A DNA stretch of 22,999 bases, taken from NCBI GenBank assembly GCA_023132105.1, contig JAGLYS010000230.1:1-22999 (forward strand). The letters are read 5' to 3'. This stretch comes from Caldifarciminota bacterium. GTDB taxonomy: Bacteria > Hydrothermota > 32-111 > QNBC01. This document shows positions 1 to 7,556 of the stretch, piece by piece; positions within the stretch are counted from its first letter, which is position 1, and each line of letters begins with the position of its first letter. The notes under the pieces were generated by a model. That model ran no database searches. It saw nothing but the letters and a program-made list of their open reading frames with translations, and was not told the DNA's origin. The translations under genes were made by a program, and so were the position numbers.

Positions 1-23
1 TTACAACTTTATTTCACGAATTA

Positions 24-43
24 GGGCACGATACATTGTACCC
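24..43. repeat. Short imperfect palindrome with CCCCTAC flank
   Basis: The sequence reads GGGCACGATACATTGTACCC, an imperfect palindrome followed by CTACAATT. On the opposite strand at 13405-13433 a different palindromic core is bordered by the same AGGGCA and CCCCTACAATT ends. This suggests a family of dispersed elements with conserved borders and variable cores. Both copies follow a TTTCACGAA motif from another repeat. Confidence 0.6.
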
Positions 44-116
44 CTACAATTACACAGATTGTAATAAGCAAAGTGCATAAATGCAAGTACAATCACATTC
101 CAATATTTTATTGACC

Positions 117-192
117 GTAGAGACGCAATATCTTGCGTCTCCATAATATCTTGTGCTTATAGAACATTAGACACAAGATATTGCGTCTCTAC
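117..192. repeat. 24-bp inverted repeat, each arm itself palindromic
   Basis: The left arm (117-140) begins GTAGAGACGCAATATCTTG. The right arm (169-192) is its reverse complement with one mismatch in 24. The spacer is 28 bases. Each arm is also nearly self-complementary (AGACGCAA/TTGCGTCT), so both nested hairpins and one long hairpin are possible. No T-tract follows, so this is not a typical intrinsic terminator. It resembles a miniature or REP-like dispersed element. Confidence 0.75.
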
Positions 193-307
193 ACAGAATC
201 TGAATATATAGATTGATTCGTCGTTTCACTTCTCGCAATTACATTGATGGGTTTAATAAAACTGGTTAATATGTCCATACCTATCTATCTAACTCTACTT
301 TATGACC

Positions 308-336
308 TTGACAATATTCCATAATTCAAGTAGGAT
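308..336 (+). promoter_or_regulatory. Sigma-70-type promoter for the Rrf2-nadA operon
   Basis: A perfect -35 hexamer TTGACA (308-313) is followed after 17 bases by TAGGAT (331-336), a 4/6 match to the -10 consensus. The predicted transcription start is near 343, about 20 bases before the ATG at 363. This leaves room for the ribosome binding site AAGGAGG at 351-357. Confidence 0.6.
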
Positions 337-337
337 A

Positions 338-355
338 TCCTTAATAATATAAGGA
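338..355. promoter_or_regulatory. 18-bp palindrome overlapping the first ribosome binding site
   Basis: TCCTTA (338-343) and TAAGGA (350-355) form a perfect inverted repeat around six AT bases. It begins just after the -10 box, covers the expected transcription start and includes most of the Shine-Dalgarno sequence. It could be an operator for the Rrf2 protein encoded just downstream, or a small hairpin hiding the ribosome binding site. The function is inferred only from position and symmetry. Confidence 0.35.
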
Positions 356-362
356 GGTTAAT

Positions 363-767
363 ATGATATTAACTACTAAAAGCCGTTATGCAATCCAAGC
401 AATGCTTTATATTTCGATTAAGGATGCAAAGGAACCAATTTCAATCTCTGAAATTTCAAATAGCGAAAAGATCTCAAATAAATACCTTGAACAATTATTT
501 AGAAAACTCAGAATGAAAAAGATTGTGAAAAGTTCCCGTGGTGTCTATGGAGGGTATATCCTTGCAAAACCACCATCAAAGATTACTATATATGATATCA
601 TTAGTGCTGTTGAAAGAATCGACAAAGCAGTTCCATGTAAAAAGAACCCCAAAAATAGAGCAGAATGTATAGCATCCGAACTCTGGGTTAATTTCAATAA
701 AAATATTGTTGAGTATTTTAAATCATATACACTTACGGATTTGATTAAAAAATCAAGCAAGAAATGA
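363..767 (+). CDS. Rrf2/IscR-family transcriptional regulator
   Basis: A 134-residue winged-helix regulator of the Rrf2 family, which senses Fe-S cluster, redox or related signals. The N-terminus TTKSRYAIQAML, the HTH around residues 26-60 (ISEISNSEKISNKYLEQLF) and the wing GVYGGYILAKP (60-70) are typical. IscR-type proteins bind a cluster through three cysteines; here only C92 and C102 are present and the middle one is absent. Cluster binding is therefore possible but not assured. The ATG has an ideal AAGGAGG with 5-base spacing. The stop overlaps the nadA start as ATGA, so the two are translationally coupled. It probably regulates its own operon, which includes an Fe-S enzyme and a sulfur-transfer enzyme. 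Confidence 0.9.
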   Translation: MILTTKSRYAIQAMLYISIKDAKEPISISEISNSEKISNKYLEQLFRKLRMKKIVKSSRGVYGGYILAKPPSKITIYDIISAVERIDKAVPCKKNPKNRAECIASELWVNFNKNIVEYFKSYTLTDLIKKSSKK

Positions 768-1672
768 CTCTTGTTGATAAACAAAAGAAAATTTTAAATC
801 TTAAAAATAAATTAAATGCCATAATATTGGCACATAATTATCAATTGCCGGAAATTCAAGATATAGCGGATTTTTTAGGTGATTCACTTGAACTCAGCAG
901 AAAAGTAGAAAATCTTAAAAGTGAGCATATATTTTTCTGCGGAGTTCAGTTTATGGCTGAAACAGCTAAAATTCTTTCTCCGAATAAGCACATTTATTTA
1001 CCTAATCCGAGAGCTGGGTGTGAAATGGCTGATATGGTAGATATAAAATCATTAAAAGAATTTAAACAAAAACACCATGATGCAAGTGTATTATGTTATG
1101 TTAATACAACTGCAGAAACTAAAACAGAGTGTGACTTTTGTTGCACATCGGCAAATGCCGTAAGCATTGCAAATAAAATCGAGAACAGTAGAATTATCTT
1201 TGTCCCGGACAAAAACCTTGCAGCATATGTTAGAACAAAGACAGAGAAAGAGATAATCCCTTTTCCCGGGTTTTGTTATGTTCATAATTTCATTACGAAA
1301 TATGACATAAAAAACGCAAGGGAATTATATCCGGATGCCGCAATAATAATACATCCTGAATCAACTTTAGAAGCATCACTTGCAGCAGATCATGTTTTAA
1401 GCACCGGCGGAATGGTTCGTTTTGCAAAAGAAACAGATATAAAATCAATTGTAATCGGAACTGAAGAGGGTATAGTTTATAGATTGCAAAAGGAAAATCC
1501 TGACAAACATATAATACCTTTAAAAGCAGGACTCATATGCAAAGGAATGAAAACTATTACAATTGATGATCTGCTCAAATCGATGACACATCTTCAATAT
1601 GAAATAACATTACCTGATGATATTATTCATAGGGCATATAATCCCATTAAAAGGATGTTAGAACTATCATGA
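764..1672 (+). CDS. nadA: Quinolinate synthase A
   Basis: NadA condenses iminoaspartate with dihydroxyacetone phosphate to give quinolinate in de novo NAD synthesis, using a 4Fe-4S cluster. The 302-residue length is normal for the short form. Expected cluster cysteines are C86 (RAGCEMADM), C171 (PGFCYVHN) and C259 (LICKGMK). Other hallmarks are AHNYQ (23-27), HPES (197-200) and STGGM (213-217). It overlaps the Rrf2 gene by four bases at its start and the RseC-like gene by four at its end. No nadB or nadC is nearby, so the iminoaspartate source must be encoded elsewhere. Being next to an Rrf2 regulator suggests control by Fe-S status. Confidence 0.97.
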   Translation: MTLVDKQKKILNLKNKLNAIILAHNYQLPEIQDIADFLGDSLELSRKVENLKSEHIFFCGVQFMAETAKILSPNKHIYLPNPRAGCEMADMVDIKSLKEFKQKHHDASVLCYVNTTAETKTECDFCCTSANAVSIANKIENSRIIFVPDKNLAAYVRTKTEKEIIPFPGFCYVHNFITKYDIKNARELYPDAAIIIHPESTLEASLAADHVLSTGGMVRFAKETDIKSIVIGTEEGIVYRLQKENPDKHIIPLKAGLICKGMKTITIDDLLKSMTHLQYEITLPDDIIHRAYNPIKRMLELS

Positions 1673-2112
1673 TAGAAACAGCAGTAGTTATAGACGTTTA
1701 TGATAATAAAACTGCTAAAATAACAATTATACCTCAAGAAGGATGTGAGTCATGTCCTGCTCACGGAATGTGTTCCAATTGGGTGTCACGGGAAAGTATG
1801 CACTATATTGTTAATAACAATATAGAAGCAAAAAAGAATGATAATGTAAAAGTGGAATTCTCGGAAAAACATCTAATAAGCCATTCATTTATTGTTTATA
1901 TCGTACCACTTATATTTCTGTTTTTAGGAGCATATATAGGTAAGTTGATTTTTCATAATGAAACCGCTTCAATATTATCAGGTTTTATTTTTCTTGGACT
2001 AACATTCCTTATTATTGCTATAAGCGATAGAAGGATCAATGCCCCCCTCAGTGGAGATGCAAAGATAATTGAAATCCTCAAAGATAAAATTAAAGGTAGC
2101 AGTACTTGTTAG
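1669..2112 (+). CDS. RseC/MucC-like (SoxR-reducing system) membrane protein
   Basis: A 147-residue protein with an N-terminal cysteine cluster C26, C29 and C35 (GCESCPAHGMC), followed by two predicted membrane helices at about 73-91 and 99-118. This matches the RseC/MucC family layout: a short cysteine-bearing domain, a helical hairpin and a cytosolic tail. In E. coli, RseC belongs to the Rsx-linked system that reduces SoxR; in other organisms the role is poorly defined. It starts at an ATGA overlap with nadA and its end overlaps mnmA by 44 bases. The setting among Fe-S and sulfur genes suggests a redox job. No rsx/rnf genes are in the window. Confidence 0.75.
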   Translation: MIETAVVIDVYDNKTAKITIIPQEGCESCPAHGMCSNWVSRESMHYIVNNNIEAKKNDNVKVEFSEKHLISHSFIVYIVPLIFLFLGAYIGKLIFHNETASILSGFIFLGLTFLIIAISDRRINAPLSGDAKIIEILKDKIKGSSTC

Positions 2113-3115
2113 CGGAGGAACAGATAGTGCTTTTGCACTTTTAGAATCTGTTAAAAAATATTCCTATGTCGAATCATTTACATTCTCCTTTTCCAGGGAA
2201 TCAACCTGTTGTAATTCAAATGACATAAATAACGCAAAAGCTCATTCAGCGTTATTGGGCGTTAAACATAATTTAATCGATTTAAATAATATATTTTATG
2301 AAAATGTTATAAAATATACGGAAAATGAATACAAAATCGGGAGAACACCAAATCCATGTGTAATATGTAATAAAAAAGTAAAAATCGAACGGTTTATTAA
2401 AGAAGTATGTCCCCATAAGTTTGATAAAGTTATTACAGGTCATTTTGCCAAAATAGAGCAATTTGACAACAGATATTGTATATCAATGGCAAATGACAGA
2501 TTAAAGGATCAATCATATTTTCTTGCTCGACTCGACAAAAATTTCATAAGATACCTTGAACTCCCCTGTGGGATATTCAGCAAAGAACACATCAGACAAA
2601 CACTCAAAACAGCCGGTTTTACTGAGCACGACAAGGCGGAAAGTCAAGATCTATGCTTTGCCGAATGTAACGAATATCTGTTATTCAAAAAAGAATTGAG
2701 TATTCCCGGCAATATTTATCACATTAATGACAACAAACTGATTGGTCGACATAATGGTATAATTAATTATACATACGGGCAGAGAAAAGGGTTGGGAATA
2801 TCCTGGGATGAACCCCTTTATGTAGTTAAAATAGATCCGGAGAATAATGCAATCTATGTTGGAGAAAGAGAATTTATCTATTCGAATAAGATAGAAATCA
2901 ATCGTTTGAACTGGATATGCTCACACTCTACCAATAATATGGAAGGATTAGTAAAGATACGCTCATTTTCAACACCTGTTTCTGCTAAAATTCATTTATT
3001 GGATAAAGATCATGCACAAATTATACCTTTGAAAGAATTATTTGCAGTTACGCCAGGGCAACTCGCTGTTTTTTATGTAAATAATTCTATTTCTGTTTCC
3101 GGCTGGATTCAATAG
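2069..3115 (+). CDS. mnmA: tRNA-specific 2-thiouridylase MnmA
   Basis: MnmA adenylates and thiolates U34 of Lys, Glu and Gln tRNAs. The PP-loop reads SGGTDS (15-20), with T where V is common. The catalytic cysteines are C97 (TPNPCVIC) and C196 (SQDLCF). TGHFA (123-127), KDQSYFL (146-152) and GQRKGLG (237-243) are also family hallmarks. The length of 348 is normal. The only usable start in frame is TTG at 2069, inside the preceding gene; a weak GGAG lies 12 bases upstream. Translation may depend on coupling. In many bacteria mnmA sits beside iscR/cymR and iscS; here a Rrf2 gene is present but no cysteine desulfurase, so the sulfur donor is encoded elsewhere. Confidence 0.95.
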   Translation: MKSSKIKLKVAVLVSGGTDSAFALLESVKKYSYVESFTFSFSRESTCCNSNDINNAKAHSALLGVKHNLIDLNNIFYENVIKYTENEYKIGRTPNPCVICNKKVKIERFIKEVCPHKFDKVITGHFAKIEQFDNRYCISMANDRLKDQSYFLARLDKNFIRYLELPCGIFSKEHIRQTLKTAGFTEHDKAESQDLCFAECNEYLLFKKELSIPGNIYHINDNKLIGRHNGIINYTYGQRKGLGISWDEPLYVVKIDPENNAIYVGEREFIYSNKIEINRLNWICSHSTNNMEGLVKIRSFSTPVSAKIHLLDKDHAQIIPLKELFAVTPGQLAVFYVNNSISVSGWIQ

Positions 3116-3132
3116 GAGATGAAACGCGACCC

Positions 3133-4476
3133 CTATATTTTTTTACCAGGGTTCATTATATTAGATTGGTCAAAATGGTGTTTTATTCCCTTTAATATTT
3201 TAATATCGTTATTGGAATACATATATTTTAAATATTTCAAATTTTTTATCCCTATCCCGTGTTCTCCGGTAATAGAACCACCTAATCCGATTGCTCCCCT
3301 TATAATACCATCTTCAATATCAGCAAAAAGTAAAGGTTTTTCATTATATAGAACATTTACATGCAGATTACCATCTCCTGCATGACCAAAACTTCTAATA
3401 TCTATATTATATCTTTTCTCAATCTTTTTAAGGACTAAAAGCATTTTGGATATTTTATCCAGAGGGACAGATATATCAAACGAACTTTTGTTTGTGTATA
3501 GTGCTGATATAAATGAAGATATATTTCTTCTCATTTGCCTTATCTCTTCAACATTTTCCTCTTGATCACTTATATATACTTCACAATCCTTAACCATATT
3601 TTTTAAGGTTTGAATTCTACTATTCACATCTCTCTCATCCCCCTCAATCTCGATAAGCAAAACCGCATAAGAATCCCTTTTTATAAATCCGTATTTTTCT
3701 GCAAGCAAATTGGATATTTTCTCATCAATAAATTCAACACTCATCGGATTAACATTATTCTTGATAATATTATAAAACATATTTTCAAATAATTTTTCCT
3801 TTTTTATAGAAATTACAGCCATAAAAACTTTATCGGGTAGATTTAATAATCTATGGATAGATTCCGTTATTATTCCCAGGGTTCCTTCTGAGGAAACAAA
3901 AAATTGCGGAAGATTATATGATGAAACATCTTTTAGCAATAATCTGTCTTTCTTGATTATTTCCCCATTTCCTGTTATTGCCTTAATGCCTATCAAATAA
4001 TTCGATGTCAATCCATATTTAACTGCTCTCGGGCCGCCTGCATTTTCTGCTATATTACCACCGATGGTAGATATATACATACTTGCAGGATCAGGAGGAT
4101 AAAAAAGGTTAAATTCTTTTAATTTATCTTGTAAATCCCCATTTAAAACACCGGATTCCGTAATGACCAACCTATTCTTCTCATCTATATCAATAATTTT
4201 ATTTAACCTGATGGTAGAAACCACTATGCCCCCCTTTATTCCCGAAGCTCCTCCGGTCCTTCCTGTCCCCGCTCCTCTCGGAACAATAGGTATTTTGCAT
4301 CTTTTTGCAAAATTTATTATCTTTTTCACCTCTTTGAGATTCCCCGGAAAAGCAACAATTGCGGGAACTTCATATTCCCGCAGATTGTCATATGAAAAAT
4401 ATTTTAATAGTCTTTCATCTACTAAACAATTACTCCTACCAACAATGGAACTAATCTCATCCAAGTGATCATTCAT
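3133..4476 (-). CDS. FAD-binding oxidase of the GlcD / D-lactate dehydrogenase type
   Basis: A flavoprotein of the FAD_binding_4 / FAD-oxidase_C family, which oxidises 2-hydroxy acids such as glycolate or D-lactate. The FAD-binding segment PRGAGTGRTGGASG lies at about residues 66-79, followed by GGNIAENAGGPRAVKYG. The C-terminal half has FGHAGDGNLHVN and GEHGIG, and it ends in NPGK as the family does. I chose the ATG at 4476 because it overlaps the glyA stop as ATGAATGA, the same eight-base overlap seen at two other junctions in this run. An upstream in-frame ATG at 4491 is possible but has no ribosome binding site. No GlcE, GlcF or Fe-S partner is adjacent, so the substrate and electron acceptor are unknown. 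It is the last gene of the run and converges on mnmA across 17 bases. Confidence 0.9.
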   Translation of the reverse strand: MNDHLDEISSIVGRSNCLVDERLLKYFSYDNLREYEVPAIVAFPGNLKEVKKIINFAKRCKIPIVPRGAGTGRTGGASGIKGGIVVSTIRLNKIIDIDEKNRLVITESGVLNGDLQDKLKEFNLFYPPDPASMYISTIGGNIAENAGGPRAVKYGLTSNYLIGIKAITGNGEIIKKDRLLLKDVSSYNLPQFFVSSEGTLGIITESIHRLLNLPDKVFMAVISIKKEKLFENMFYNIIKNNVNPMSVEFIDEKISNLLAEKYGFIKRDSYAVLLIEIEGDERDVNSRIQTLKNMVKDCEVYISDQEENVEEIRQMRRNISSFISALYTNKSSFDISVPLDKISKMLLVLKKIEKRYNIDIRSFGHAGDGNLHVNVLYNEKPLLFADIEDGIIRGAIGLGGSITGEHGIGIKNLKYLKYMYSNNDIKILKGIKHHFDQSNIMNPGKKI

Positions 4477-5758
4477 ATTTAATATCTTCATACAAAGGGA
4501 ATGCCGAAGTCAACTCTCTAACTTCGCTTTTGACTCTAATAATTTCCTCCTCATTCTCTATATTTTCAGCGACTCTTCTTATAAATGATGCAATTTTTTT
4601 CATCTCATCAGTCCCCATCCCTCTTGTGGTCATTGCAGGAGTACCTATTCTGATTCCACTTGTAATAAAAGGTTTTTCGGGATCAAATGGAATTGTATTT
4701 TTATTAACGGTTATTCCAGCTTTATCGAGACTCCTCTCCAATTTCTTTCCCGTTACCTGCTTTGGACGCAAGTCAACAAGCATAAGGTGGGTATCTGTCC
4801 CTCCCGATACTAATCTGAATCCTTCTGTTTTTAATGCTTCTGATAAAGCTTTTGCATTTTTAACTACATTCGCTTGATATTCTTTGAATTCAGGAGTAAG
4901 TGCCAATTTAAATGCAACAGCTTTTGCAAGAATAACATGCTCCAGTGGTCCTCCCTGTAATCCGGGAAAAACAAGCCTGTCGATATCCCTTCTATATTTA
5001 TCCCTGGTTAGAATAAACCCACCCCTTGGACCCCTTAATGTTTTGTGGGTAGTAGATGTAACCACATCTGAATAAGGAATAGGATTCTCATGTAATCCAG
5101 CAGCAATCAAACCTGCAATGTGAGCCATATCAACCATTAGAAATGCTCCTACCTCATCAGCAATTTCACGGAATTTTGCAAAATCCAGTTTTCTCGGATA
5201 TGCACTGGCACCTGCTATTATCATTTTGGGTTTTTCCTCTTTAGCCCATTTTTTCAATCGATTATAATTTATTACTTCCGTTTCCTGCTCTACGGTATAG
5301 TGAAATATTCTGAAATACTTCCCTGAAAAACTTAAAGGATGACCATGCGTTAAATGACCACCATGTGAGAGGTCTAAACCAAATACAAGATCGCCAGGTT
5401 CCAGAAGTGCATAGTAAGCAGCCATATTCGCCTGAGAACCTGAATGTGGCTGAACATTAGCGTGTTCCGCTCCAAAAACCTCTTTGGCTCTTTCTATGGC
5501 AAGCTTTTCAGATTCATCAATATATTCACATCCTCCATAATATCTTCCATAAAGATTATAATCGAGATCCCCGCTCTTTCTGTACTTATACGGATAACCC
5601 TCTGCATATTTGTTTGTAAAAACAGAACCTTGAGCTTCTAATATAGCACCATCCGTGAAGTTTTCCGAGGCAATTAATTCCAAATTCTCCTGTTGTCTTT
5701 TCAATTCGCTATTCAATATTTTATATATTTCAGGATCCTGTTTGCTCAATTTACTCAT
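4469..5758 (-). CDS. glyA: Serine hydroxymethyltransferase
   Basis: A PLP enzyme interconverting serine and glycine with tetrahydrofolate. The PLP lysine is K239 in TSTTHKTLRGPRGG. ELIASENF (27-34) and QPHSGSQAN (103-111) are standard. The length of 429 is slightly long because the usual EGYPGKRYYGG segment is expanded: about 13 extra residues (KYRKSGDLDYNLYG region) separate EGYP from RYYGGCEY. ATG at 5758 is preferred over the GTG at 5761, because AGGAGG (5764-5769) is five bases upstream of it. The start overlaps the rpiB stop by eight bases. It supplies glycine and one-carbon units. Confidence 0.97.
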   Translation of the reverse strand: MSKLSKQDPEIYKILNSELKRQQENLELIASENFTDGAILEAQGSVFTNKYAEGYPYKYRKSGDLDYNLYGRYYGGCEYIDESEKLAIERAKEVFGAEHANVQPHSGSQANMAAYYALLEPGDLVFGLDLSHGGHLTHGHPLSFSGKYFRIFHYTVEQETEVINYNRLKKWAKEEKPKMIIAGASAYPRKLDFAKFREIADEVGAFLMVDMAHIAGLIAAGLHENPIPYSDVVTSTTHKTLRGPRGGFILTRDKYRRDIDRLVFPGLQGGPLEHVILAKAVAFKLALTPEFKEYQANVVKNAKALSEALKTEGFRLVSGGTDTHLMLVDLRPKQVTGKKLERSLDKAGITVNKNTIPFDPEKPFITSGIRIGTPAMTTRGMGTDEMKKIASFIRRVAENIENEEEIIRVKSEVRELTSAFPLYEDIKYE

Positions 5759-6215
5759 CACTACCTCCTATAAAATGATTGTTTTCATAGTTCTTAATTA
5801 AATTGATTCTTCTCTCATGTCTGCCCTTATCGAATTTCTCATTCAGCCAGATTTCAAGCATCTGCTTAATTTCATCCGGATTATTCCTCTCTGCTCCAAA
5901 ACATATTATATTACTATTATTATGATGACGCGACACGAAAGCATCTTTATTGTTTCTCACGAGTGCTGCATAGCAACCTTTTACTTTATTAGCGGCAATT
6001 GACATACCAATACCTGTGTTACATACAAGAACACCTCTATCTGACAAGTGCATAGCAACATTTTCAGCTACTTTTATCGCAAATACGGAATAATCACATG
6101 AATCATTATTATCCGTTCCCATATCCAAAACTTTATGTCCCATCTTATTTAATAACTCTTTGATTTCCTCTTTATGCTTAAAACCCGCATGATCGGAACC
6201 TATTGAAATAATCAT
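5751..6215 (-). CDS. rpiB: Ribose-5-phosphate isomerase B
   Basis: RpiB interconverts ribose-5-phosphate and ribulose-5-phosphate in the pentose phosphate pathway. The 154-residue protein shows GSDHAG (6-11), GTDNNDSCDY (33-42) and the active-site loop VCNTGIGMSIAANKVKG, with C65 as the catalytic cysteine position. The RHHNNSN segment (96-102) matches the phosphate-binding side. A GGAGG ribosome binding site precedes the ATG. The rpiB-glyA pair is often seen in bacteria. Some family members act on allose or galactose phosphates, but the motifs and neighbours favour the ribose enzyme. Confidence 0.95.
   Translation of the reverse strand: MIISIGSDHAGFKHKEEIKELLNKMGHKVLDMGTDNNDSCDYSVFAIKVAENVAMHLSDRGVLVCNTGIGMSIAANKVKGCYAALVRNNKDAFVSRHHNNSNIICFGAERNNPDEIKQMLEIWLNEKFDKGRHERRINLIKNYENNHFIGGSDE
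5764..5769 (-). promoter_or_regulatory. Ribosome binding site fixing the glyA start
   Basis: AGGAGG on the minus strand, five bases before the ATG at 5758 and only two before the alternative GTG at 5761. It therefore selects the ATG. It lies inside the 3' end of rpiB. Confidence 0.75.
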
Positions 6216-6229
6216 CTCACCTCCGTAAA

Positions 6230-6847
6230 TTAAAGACCAAATGATATGCCCATTGTTTTTAGAACGAAAATCATAACAGGAAAAATAAATTTATTTAATA
6301 GCCCGGCATACAATAAAATGATAATTACTACGAATCCATACTTGTCAAAACTTACATAATAATCGTAAATCTTACCTTTCAAAAATCCCGCTAAAATCCT
6401 CGAACCATCAAGGGGGGGTATGGGTATTGCATTAAATATTAAAAGTAAAAGGTTAATCGCTACCCCGAAAGCAAAACCATTTGAAAATGATTGGTTTAAA
6501 TTCAGAATAATAGACAATTTAAAAAGCGACCAAAATAAAAGCAATAAAATAAGATTTGAAACAGGCCCCGCTGCCCCTATCAGTATAAGATCCTTTTTGG
6601 GATTTTTTAAATTATTCGGATTAATAGGAACAGGCTTTGCCCATCCGAATAAAAATCTAAAATGCATAAAATACATAAACAAAGGTAATAATATTGTTCC
6701 GAATATGTCTATATGAGGTAATGGATTAAGTGTAAGCCGCCCACTCTTATAAGCTGTATCATCCCCTTTTAAGTATGCCATATATCCATGAGAAACCTCA
6801 TGAATTATAATTGAAAAAAACAAAATAATTATCTGAACAATTATCAT
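6230..6847 (-). CDS. Site-2-type M50 metalloprotease, integral membrane
   Basis: A 205-residue polytopic protein of the compact bacterial/archaeal M50 (S2P-like) group. The zinc motif HEVSH (16-20) sits in the first membrane helix. The third ligand region NAIPIPPLDGSRIL (139-152) contains D147. The GWAKPVPINP stretch (68-77) is a family hallmark. There is no PDZ domain, so this is not a full RseP. It begins two bases after the stop of the YvlD-like gene and is likely translationally coupled to it. It should cut membrane helices in the bilayer; the substrate is unknown. Confidence 0.9.
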   Translation of the reverse strand: MIIVQIIILFFSIIIHEVSHGYMAYLKGDDTAYKSGRLTLNPLPHIDIFGTILLPLFMYFMHFRFLFGWAKPVPINPNNLKNPKKDLILIGAAGPVSNLILLLLFWSLFKLSIILNLNQSFSNGFAFGVAINLLLLIFNAIPIPPLDGSRILAGFLKGKIYDYYVSFDKYGFVVIIILLYAGLLNKFIFPVMIFVLKTMGISFGL

Positions 6848-6849
6848 CT

Positions 6850-7203
6850 CTATGAAAATATATTACTAAATATTATACTGAGAATAGAATATAAAATCGA
6901 ACCAAAAACAGCAGAAGAAAAACTATAAATAAAAAAGCCCGGAACAAGAAATGCAGCAAATGCAAATAAAACTCCGTTTATAACAAATGTAAATAAACCA
7001 AGCGTTAATATATTTATTGGAAGTGTTAAAAGCAATAAAATCGGTCTGATAAAAACATTAATAATACTGATTACAAAAACAGCTATTATTAGAGAAAATA
7101 AATTCGTGATAACTATTCCTCTAAATATTAATGTTACAATAACTAATGCAAGCGCGTTAAGTAAAAATCTTGTAATACTACTTTGTTGATGTTTTTTGCC
7201 CAC
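6850..7203 (-). CDS. YvlD-like / phage holin family 4 membrane protein
   Basis: A very hydrophobic small protein with four predicted membrane segments, matching the PF04020 (YvlD) pattern: LLNALALVIVTLIFRG at the start, an IRPILLLLTLPINILTLG loop and a second hydrophobic hairpin. I chose GTG at 7203, giving 117 residues, because family members begin only a few residues before the LLNALAL helix and GGAGG/GGGA lies upstream. An in-frame ATG at 7236 would add 11 residues and overlap the bactofilin gene by 59 bases. The cellular role of this family is unclear; despite its name it is usually chromosomal. Confidence 0.75.
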   Translation of the reverse strand: MGKKHQQSSITRFLLNALALVIVTLIFRGIVITNLFSLIIAVFVISIINVFIRPILLLLTLPINILTLGLFTFVINGVLFAFAAFLVPGFFIYSFSSAVFGSILYSILSIIFSNIFS

Positions 7204-7543
7204 TGGGCTTCCCTTCCTCCATATTACAGTGACCATCGAATACAGTACCTTCTTCGATTATCAGTGATTTGCAACATATATCTCCCTTTATCTTCGAAGT
7301 ATTCTGAAATTCAGCTTTTGCAGAACAAGTTATTTCTCCGATAATCGTTCCACCTACAATGGCATCTTTCGTCTTTATATTCCCTTCTATTGTTCCTGTT
7401 TTACCAAGAACTAAAAGGTCTGTGACAATTACATTCCCTTTGATATAACCATCGACTCTTATACTGCCATCGATATTCACATTTCCTACTATTTTGGCTT
7501 TCTGATTAATAATATTTGTTATATTCTCTTTTTGCTGTATCAT
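7178..7543 (-). CDS. Bactofilin (polymer-forming cytoskeletal protein)
   Basis: A 121-residue protein made almost entirely of short beta-helix turns. Glycine/valine/isoleucine repeats such as GNVNIDGSIRVDGYIKGNV run from about 20 to 105, the DUF583/bactofilin pattern. These proteins self-assemble into filaments that scaffold cell-wall enzymes at the inner membrane. The preceding gene encodes an M23 endopeptidase, a pairing well known from Helicobacter (CcmA with Csd1) and others. AAGGAG lies five bases upstream of the ATG. The gap to the M23 stop is 13 bases. Confidence 0.92.
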   Translation of the reverse strand: MIQQKENITNIINQKAKIVGNVNIDGSIRVDGYIKGNVIVTDLLVLGKTGTIEGNIKTKDAIVGGTIIGEITCSAKAEFQNTSKIKGDICCKSLIIEEGTVFDGHCNMEEGKPSGQKTSTK

Positions 7544-7556
7544 AACTACTCCTTTT

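Larger units (their letters stand above)
1..362. other. Gene-free leader with repeat fragments upstream of the Rrf2 operon
   Basis: No credible coding region is seen here. The left edge (7-22) matches 16 bases of a repeat found again at 15806-15821. It is followed directly by a short palindrome (24-43), then a larger inverted repeat (117-192). The segment 200-300 shows nothing recognisable. The last 60 bases hold a promoter, a small palindrome and a strong ribosome binding site for the gene at 363. Confidence 0.75.

Noticed and set aside
117..192. CRISPR-like repeat pair
   Set aside because: There are only two arms, in inverted rather than direct orientation, with a 28-base spacer and no cas genes in the window.
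3119..3385. An 88-codon plus-strand frame after mnmA
   Set aside because: It lies wholly antisense to the well-supported GlcD-type gene and has no recognisable domain.
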